DNA of 48,714 nt, taken from NCBI GenBank assembly GCA_018672475.1, contig JABHFS010000090.1:1-48714 (forward strand), in the 5' to 3' direction. Source of the DNA: Gemmatimonadota bacterium (GTDB taxonomy: Bacteria > Latescibacterota > UBA2968 > UBA8231). The position numbers and the translations under genes are program-made. Below are positions 43,867 to 48,714 of this stretch, piece after piece. The notes beneath the pieces are model-generated. The model did no database searches. It saw only the letters and a program-made list of their open reading frames with translations, and was not told the origin of the DNA. Every line of letters begins with the position of its first letter. Position 1 is the first letter of the stretch.

Positions 43867-45288
43867 ATGCAACAACGACCCAATATCCTCTTTCTGCTTT
43901 CGGATCAGCACAGCGCGTTTACCATGTCCTGTGCCGGCCATCCGGTGGTGCGCACGCCGCATATGGACCGGTTGGCCACCGAAGGCGTACAATTCAATAA
44001 TGCTTATTGCTCGACACCGCTGTGCATGCCGGAGCGGGTCTCACTGCTTACCGGGCGCTATTCGCACAGCACCGGGATTTTGCACAATAGGGGTCGTTTG
44101 CTCGATGAGCCGACAATGCCGCAAGCGTTGCAGAAAGCGGGTTATCGCACGGCGGTGACCGGCAAGATCCACTTCAAACAGCGGGGGGTGCCCGGCACGG
44201 ACGCCTGCGATGAGCACTTGCACGAGTTGGGTTTCGACGAAGTCCTGTCGAACCACGGCAAGGTCGCTGCCGCTCGTTCGAAGTTCGCGGATACGTATCA
44301 GGCGATGTTGCGTGAAAAAGGGGTGCACGAGCCGTTTCGCCTGGATTATGAAAGTCGCTATGACGGCACGCATCCGCATTGGTACGTGCGTGAGTCGACA
44401 CTCGACGAAGAAGACTATCACGACGCCTATATCGGCCGGCTGACACGCGATTGGCTGGCCGGTTACGAAGGCGACGAGCCCTTTTTCTGCTGGTGCAATT
44501 GGGGCGGGCCACACATGCCCTGGGACGCGCCAGGCCGTTACGCGCAGATGTATCCGCTCGACGAGATCGATCCGCCATTGGTAGATCCCCTGCACAATGT
44601 CCCTGCAGATATCCGCCGCAAGCAAGAGGCGGTATTGGCGGGCATGCCGCCCGATGTGTGGGATTTGCGCCAGGCAGCGCAAGCAATGCCGGATGACGCT
44701 TGGCGCGCGTGCCGCTCGCACTATTATGGCATGATCAATGTCGTCGACGACGGCATTGGCGCGATGCTCGACACGCTCGAAGAGCGAGGACTGCTTGACA
44801 ATACCATTGTAATCTATGCCAGCGACCACGGTGAGATGCTCTTGGACCGCAATCTCTACGGCAAACAGCTAATGTACGAGCAGTCGGCTAGGGTGCCGCT
44901 TATTGTGCGCTGGCCCGAGCGTTTTGGTCAGGGCGTCAAAAGCGAGGCGCTGGTCTCCTCGTTGGACTTAATCGCGACCCTGCTCGATGTGGCCGGCGCT
45001 GAGATGCCGGTGGTACACGGCCAGAGTTTGTCGCCGCTGCTTGAGGGCAGCACGCAATCGCATAAGGACGCGGTCTTTTGCGAAATGGGGCCGGAGAAGA
45101 TGGTGCGCGAGGGGCCGTGGAAATATGTCTATCATCCGGAGCGGGAGATTCAGCAGCTTTTTAATCTCGACGACGATCCGCAAGAGTTGGAAAATTTGAC
45201 GGGCAAAGACGAACGGCTAGAGCAGCGGTTGCGCGAGCATTTGCTCGACTGGCTGATCGCGACTGAAACAAAACCCAATTCACGTTGA
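43867..45288 (+). CDS. Sulfatase 4
   Basis: A 473-residue sulfatase: NILFLLSDQH (Asp13), LCMPERVSLLTGR with Cys53 in C-x-P-x-R, VTGKIHFKQRG, and IYASDHGEMLLDR late in the domain. A perfect AGGAGG (43858-43863) lies only three bases before the ATG, an unusually short distance that may lower translation. It follows the duplicated tail of sulfatase 3. No signal peptide. Glu in the motif (C-M-P-E-R) is less common than Ser or Thr but is known in active family members. Confidence 0.92.
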   Translation: MQQRPNILFLLSDQHSAFTMSCAGHPVVRTPHMDRLATEGVQFNNAYCSTPLCMPERVSLLTGRYSHSTGILHNRGRLLDEPTMPQALQKAGYRTAVTGKIHFKQRGVPGTDACDEHLHELGFDEVLSNHGKVAAARSKFADTYQAMLREKGVHEPFRLDYESRYDGTHPHWYVRESTLDEEDYHDAYIGRLTRDWLAGYEGDEPFFCWCNWGGPHMPWDAPGRYAQMYPLDEIDPPLVDPLHNVPADIRRKQEAVLAGMPPDVWDLRQAAQAMPDDAWRACRSHYYGMINVVDDGIGAMLDTLEERGLLDNTIVIYASDHGEMLLDRNLYGKQLMYEQSARVPLIVRWPERFGQGVKSEALVSSLDLIATLLDVAGAEMPVVHGQSLSPLLEGSTQSHKDAVFCEMGPEKMVREGPWKYVYHPEREIQQLFNLDDDPQELENLTGKDERLEQRLREHLLDWLIATETKPNSR

Positions 45289-45298
45289 GGTATATGCG

Positions 45299-47119
45299 AT
45301 GTATGAGCAATTGATAGTGGGCCATGAGGGGCAGACGGACCTAGTGGCGACCGACCGGGAAAGCAAAGATTTACAAGTGTATGTCGATTGTCCGGCGGGT
45401 CTGGAAGCTGGCGCCGACGTGCGGGTGACGATTAGCACCTTTCATTCTTCGAGCCGCCAGTGGACGCTGGAAGATCCTTTTGTCGAAGGTGGTGAGGGCG
45501 TGGTAGTACTCGGGCATGGGCTGGCGCGCGACTGGACCGATATGACCAGAGGCGGCGACGGTCCGGCCGGCGGTGGTTTGGTGGGGCGACCAATCAACGA
45601 GCTTTATTTGTGCACTATTCAGGTGACTAAAGCACTGGCTGAGGGCACGCGATTGGTATTTCCCTTCGGCGTGGTCTCGGCGCCGCATGCGGCTATCGCG
45701 GGTGATTTACAGGTGCGGGTGCGCCGGGCTGGCTGCGAAGTGTTTGAGAAAGTTGGCGAGCTGATCCCACTGCGCAACGCCCCCGGTCCAATGGTGCGGC
45801 TGGAGGGGCGCGTCTCGGCCTCGGCGGATGCGCAAGGCAAACGCAGGGTCGTCATCTACGCGACGGACAGCAATCTCAACCCGCTGCCCGATTATCGGGG
45901 TAGCGTAGAACTTAAGGCTGAAGGTGAGGTTTCGGATTTGCCCGCTGCGGTTGAAATCGGCGAGGACGGTCGCGGTGTTGTTGAGGGGATCGAAGTGCAG
46001 GGTGATGGTCCGGTGCGGATTATTGTGCGCGATGCCGAGAACGGCGTGGAGGCCAAGAGCGGCCCAGCGCGGTCTCCCGGCGAGCGCCAGCACTATTTCG
46101 GCGGCATCCACTTTCACACCCGGCTCTCTGTCGACGGCGACCGCGAGCCACGCGAGGCCTATGCCTATGCTCGTGACCACCTGAATCTCGACGTGGTGGC
46201 GATGACCGACCACGCGCCGATCGGTGCCGGCTGGCAGGAATGTTTGGCGGTTAATGAGGAGTTTTACGATCCAGGCCGCTTCGTGACGATTCCCGCCTGG
46301 GAAAGCTCTAACGCCTATGGGCACGCCAATCTCTTTTTGCGCACGCCCGATGTCGACGGCGGCACTTGGAACTGGAAACCGGATCTAAGTCCTTCGCAAG
46401 TGACCTGGGACAAGGATGTAGTGATGGTACCGCACCATCCCAACTGCGGTCAGCTCGTCGAATATGGAAAGCACCGCGAGGTGATGGGCCAGAGTTTCTA
46501 CTGGTCTAAATACCACTGGGAGTTTCCCAACGAACGGGCGCGGTTAGTAGAGATCGTACAAGGACGCGGCAATTTTGAGGCCGACGGGCTAGACGACTAC
46601 TGGGGGATTCGTCTGGGTGAGCAGGGCGCCTCGGTGCAGGATGCCTTCGCGCAGGGCTGGCGTTTGGGTTTTGTGGCGGGCACCGATAACCATCAGGGGC
46701 ATCCAACACATAGTCCGGGCGCTTATGTGGGCATGACCTGCTTTCGCGCGACCGAGTTGACCCGCGAGGCGGTCTGGCAGGCGATGGACGAGCGTTCCAC
46801 CTATGCGACCTCGGGCGTGCCGATCGTTTGTGACTACGCGGTCAATGGCGTGCGTTCGGGTGCCGAGGGGGCGCTGCAGGCGGGCGAGGGGGTGCATTTT
46901 TCCGCGCAGTTACACGGTACGGCGCCGATTGAGGTGGTGGAGATCATATCGGGTGGGAGATGCGTGTGGCAGCACAAGCCCAATAGCTGGGATGTCGAGT
47001 TAGATGGAGTCGAGTTGCCCGCGCAAGTAGAGGATTCGGCCTATTATTATTTGCGTCTGCGACAGGCCGATGGGCATCGCGCGTGGTTGAGTCCGGTATG
47101 GCTTGACGCGGTGAAATGA
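45299..47119 (+). CDS. PHP-like metal hydrolase with DUF3604-type C-terminal half
   Basis: A 606-residue protein without a signal peptide. The N-terminal 260 residues form beta-rich domains of unknown type (VTISTFHSSSRQWTLEDPF, GSVELKAEGEVSDLP). From residue 271 a PHP-type metal centre appears: GGIHFHTRLSVDG with H271 and H273, VVAMTDHAPIG, ESSNAYGHANLF, VPHHPNCGQL and GTDNHQGHP. This order and the tail resemble DUF3604 proteins, which are putative metal-dependent hydrolases. It starts ten bases after sulfatase 4 and its stop overlaps the start of sulfatase 5. Its reaction is unknown; an accessory step on the desulfated compound is a reasonable guess. Confidence 0.8.
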   Translation: MYEQLIVGHEGQTDLVATDRESKDLQVYVDCPAGLEAGADVRVTISTFHSSSRQWTLEDPFVEGGEGVVVLGHGLARDWTDMTRGGDGPAGGGLVGRPINELYLCTIQVTKALAEGTRLVFPFGVVSAPHAAIAGDLQVRVRRAGCEVFEKVGELIPLRNAPGPMVRLEGRVSASADAQGKRRVVIYATDSNLNPLPDYRGSVELKAEGEVSDLPAAVEIGEDGRGVVEGIEVQGDGPVRIIVRDAENGVEAKSGPARSPGERQHYFGGIHFHTRLSVDGDREPREAYAYARDHLNLDVVAMTDHAPIGAGWQECLAVNEEFYDPGRFVTIPAWESSNAYGHANLFLRTPDVDGGTWNWKPDLSPSQVTWDKDVVMVPHHPNCGQLVEYGKHREVMGQSFYWSKYHWEFPNERARLVEIVQGRGNFEADGLDDYWGIRLGEQGASVQDAFAQGWRLGFVAGTDNHQGHPTHSPGAYVGMTCFRATELTREAVWQAMDERSTYATSGVPIVCDYAVNGVRSGAEGALQAGEGVHFSAQLHGTAPIEVVEIISGGRCVWQHKPNSWDVELDGVELPAQVEDSAYYYLRLRQADGHRAWLSPVWLDAVK

Positions 47120-48510
47120 AAATGGCCGATCGCCCTAATTTCTTATTCATCTTCGACGACCAGCATAGACACGATTATCTTGGCGCTGCGGGTGCGTCGT
47201 TTCTGCGTACTCCAAACCTAGATCGCATAGCAGAGCAGGGCGTTCGCTTTACCCAAGCGGCGACGAATTGCCCCTTGTGTGCGCCGTCGCGGATGGCGCT
47301 GGCCACGGGATTGCAGCCGGTTCGTGCCGGTGTGCTCGCCAATGATTTCGGACGTGTGCCGCACGGTGTGCCGACCTTCTATCAGCGGATGCGGGACCAC
47401 GGCTACTGGACGGCGAGCGCGGGCAAACTGCACCTCGGCCGCACGGGCGCTCCTGGGCCGAAGGGCGATCCTCCCGGCGCCTATGCGCTCGGGTTCACGC
47501 ATCCGTGCGAATGCGAGGGAAAGATGGCCGCCGGTTATCAAACAAAGCCGAATCCCACAGGGCCGTATACGCATTATCTGCACGAGAAGGGGCTGTTAGA
47601 AGCGTTTATTCGCGATTACCAAAGGCGGATCGAGGCCGGGTGGGCATGGGCGAATTGGGATTCGGTACTGCCGGCTGAGGATTTTGAAGATGCCTTTATC
47701 GGCCGCAAGGCGACTGAGTGGATTCGCGATGTGCCCGAGACGCATCCGTGGATGATGTTTGTAAACTTCGTCGGGCCACACAGCCCGTTCGACCCGCCGA
47801 CGGAATACGCCGACCACTATCGCAATACGCCGATGCCCGAAGTCGTGCCGACGGTGATGGACGGCAAACCCGAATGGGTCCGCCAGCGCGACCACGGATT
47901 GAGCCCTGAAGCAGTCGTTGAAGCGCAACGGCAGTACTGTGGAGCGATTGAGGCGATCGACGACCAGGTAGGCGAGATGCTGGCCGCGCTCGAAGAGCGT
48001 GGCATGATGGACAATACCTATATCATCTTCTCCAGTGATCACGGCGAGATGCTCGGTGACTTCGGGCTCTACGCGAAATTTGTGGCGTATGAGGGCGCAT
48101 TGCGGGTGCCGCTGATGGTTGCGGGACCGGGTATCAAAGGGGGCTGCGTTGCGGATGCCCTCGTCGAGCTGATCGATGTGAATCCGACGATCTGTGAACT
48201 CGCGGGTTTGGTGTCGCAAGAGCATATCGACGCGCAATCTTTTGTGTCGGTGCTAGAGGGCAGGGCTAGCGAGCATCGCAGTGAGACGGCGAGTGTGATC
48301 GAGAACTTCAGGTGTATTCGCACACGGGAATACAAGCTGATCCACAATTACAATGACGCGTTCGAACTCTACGATCTAGTGAACGATCCGCAGGAATTAA
48401 ATAATGTGGTGGATGAGATACCGGAGGTTTTTGAGGAGCTGCACGGCAGGTTGCGGGAGCGCTTCTTCGGGGGGCGGAGTTTGCCGAGAGGGATGGATAT
48501 TCGGATCTGA
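47116..48510 (+). CDS. Sulfatase 5
   Basis: A 464-residue sulfatase: NFLFIFDDQHRHDYLG (Asp14/Asp15), CPLCAPSRMALATG with the formylglycine Cys55, AGKLHLGRTGAPG, and FSSDHGEMLGDFG. It overlaps the DUF3604-type gene (ATGA); ATG 47122 is a possible second start and leaves the family start intact. The C-terminus has ELYDLVNDPQELNNV, the usual closing block. No signal peptide. It is the last gene seen; the next 200 bases hold none. Confidence 0.93.
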   Translation: MKMADRPNFLFIFDDQHRHDYLGAAGASFLRTPNLDRIAEQGVRFTQAATNCPLCAPSRMALATGLQPVRAGVLANDFGRVPHGVPTFYQRMRDHGYWTASAGKLHLGRTGAPGPKGDPPGAYALGFTHPCECEGKMAAGYQTKPNPTGPYTHYLHEKGLLEAFIRDYQRRIEAGWAWANWDSVLPAEDFEDAFIGRKATEWIRDVPETHPWMMFVNFVGPHSPFDPPTEYADHYRNTPMPEVVPTVMDGKPEWVRQRDHGLSPEAVVEAQRQYCGAIEAIDDQVGEMLAALEERGMMDNTYIIFSSDHGEMLGDFGLYAKFVAYEGALRVPLMVAGPGIKGGCVADALVELIDVNPTICELAGLVSQEHIDAQSFVSVLEGRASEHRSETASVIENFRCIRTREYKLIHNYNDAFELYDLVNDPQELNNVVDEIPEVFEELHGRLRERFFGGRSLPRGMDIRI

Positions 48511-48714
48511 CAGGGGCGGGTTGCTCTTTTGATAATACGCGCAATTCACGACCCCGTGTGCGTTGATCTGATGTATGATATGGGGTTCTTCTTTGCTATG
48601 AGATGTACTAATAACCAGGCTGATGCGCGGTCTTCGCCGTTGCGTCAGGCGCTTTGTTCGAAAGCAAGGGTCATTGGCGGCGAGTCATCCCCTTTTGCCT
48701 CTCTGGCCAGTTCG

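Noticed and set aside
1..48714. CRISPR array, tRNA or rRNA genes
   Set aside because: No evenly spaced repeats and no cloverleaf or rRNA-like conserved segments were seen by reading; a covariance scan was not possible.

Overview
The window looks like a chromosomal segment of an uncultured Gram-negative bacterium, most likely from the FCB group (Latescibacterota-like or Poribacteria-like). This is an inference from gene content: secreted proteins with FlgD-type / gliding-type Ig tails, outer-membrane barrel proteins, a CRTAC1-type FG-GAP lipoprotein, a large membrane protein resembling the DUF6785 class, and a sulfatase / enolase-superfamily / solute-binding-protein cluster. No rRNA, tRNA or CRISPR array was seen, so taxonomy cannot be fixed here.

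Layout. (1) 1-6.5 kb is a scrambled island: an acidic ORF cut by the window edge, several IS3-family remnants, a decayed sulfatase fragment, one intact-looking IS407-type element with an A9 frameshift site, two unrecognised minus-strand genes plus a likely small ORF, and about 1.2 kb of non-coding DNA with three hairpins. (2) 6.5-9.1 kb holds a Ski2-like helicase with a DUF3516-type tail. (3) 9.14-10.40 kb is an IS3 element whose orfB carries two frameshifts. (4) 10.4-15.8 kb is a minus-strand cluster: pentapeptide-repeat membrane protein, CRTAC1/ASPIC-UnbV lipoprotein, large polytopic membrane protein. (5) 16.06-30.50 kb is a plus-strand, six-gene operon ending in a clear terminator. It encodes three paralogous secreted discoidin/FlgD-Ig proteins that all end in V-[GS]-[VL]-A-Y, two large paralogous barrel-like outer-membrane proteins with EF-hand-like inserts, and a SurA/PpiC-type lipoprotein between the barrels. 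(6) 30.7-33.1 kb holds two decayed genes. (7) 33.1-48.5 kb has an AraC-type regulator divergent from a long plus-strand catabolic cluster: CBM9-like secreted protein, extracellular solute-binding protein, five sulfatases, two enolase-superfamily dehydratases/racemases and a PHP/DUF3604 protein, mostly with very short gaps or ATGA overlaps.

How the parts may work together (inference). Region 5 reads as a self-contained cell-surface system: the PPIase helps barrels fold, the barrels sit in the outer membrane, and the three carbohydrate-binding-like proteins are exported and perhaps anchored through their shared C-terminal tail. Region 7 reads as uptake of a sulfated sugar-like compound followed by desulfation and dehydration inside the cell, since none of the five sulfatases has a signal peptide. 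Each sulfatase keeps the C-x-P-x-R formylglycine motif. The transporter permease and the sulfatase-maturating enzyme are not in the window.
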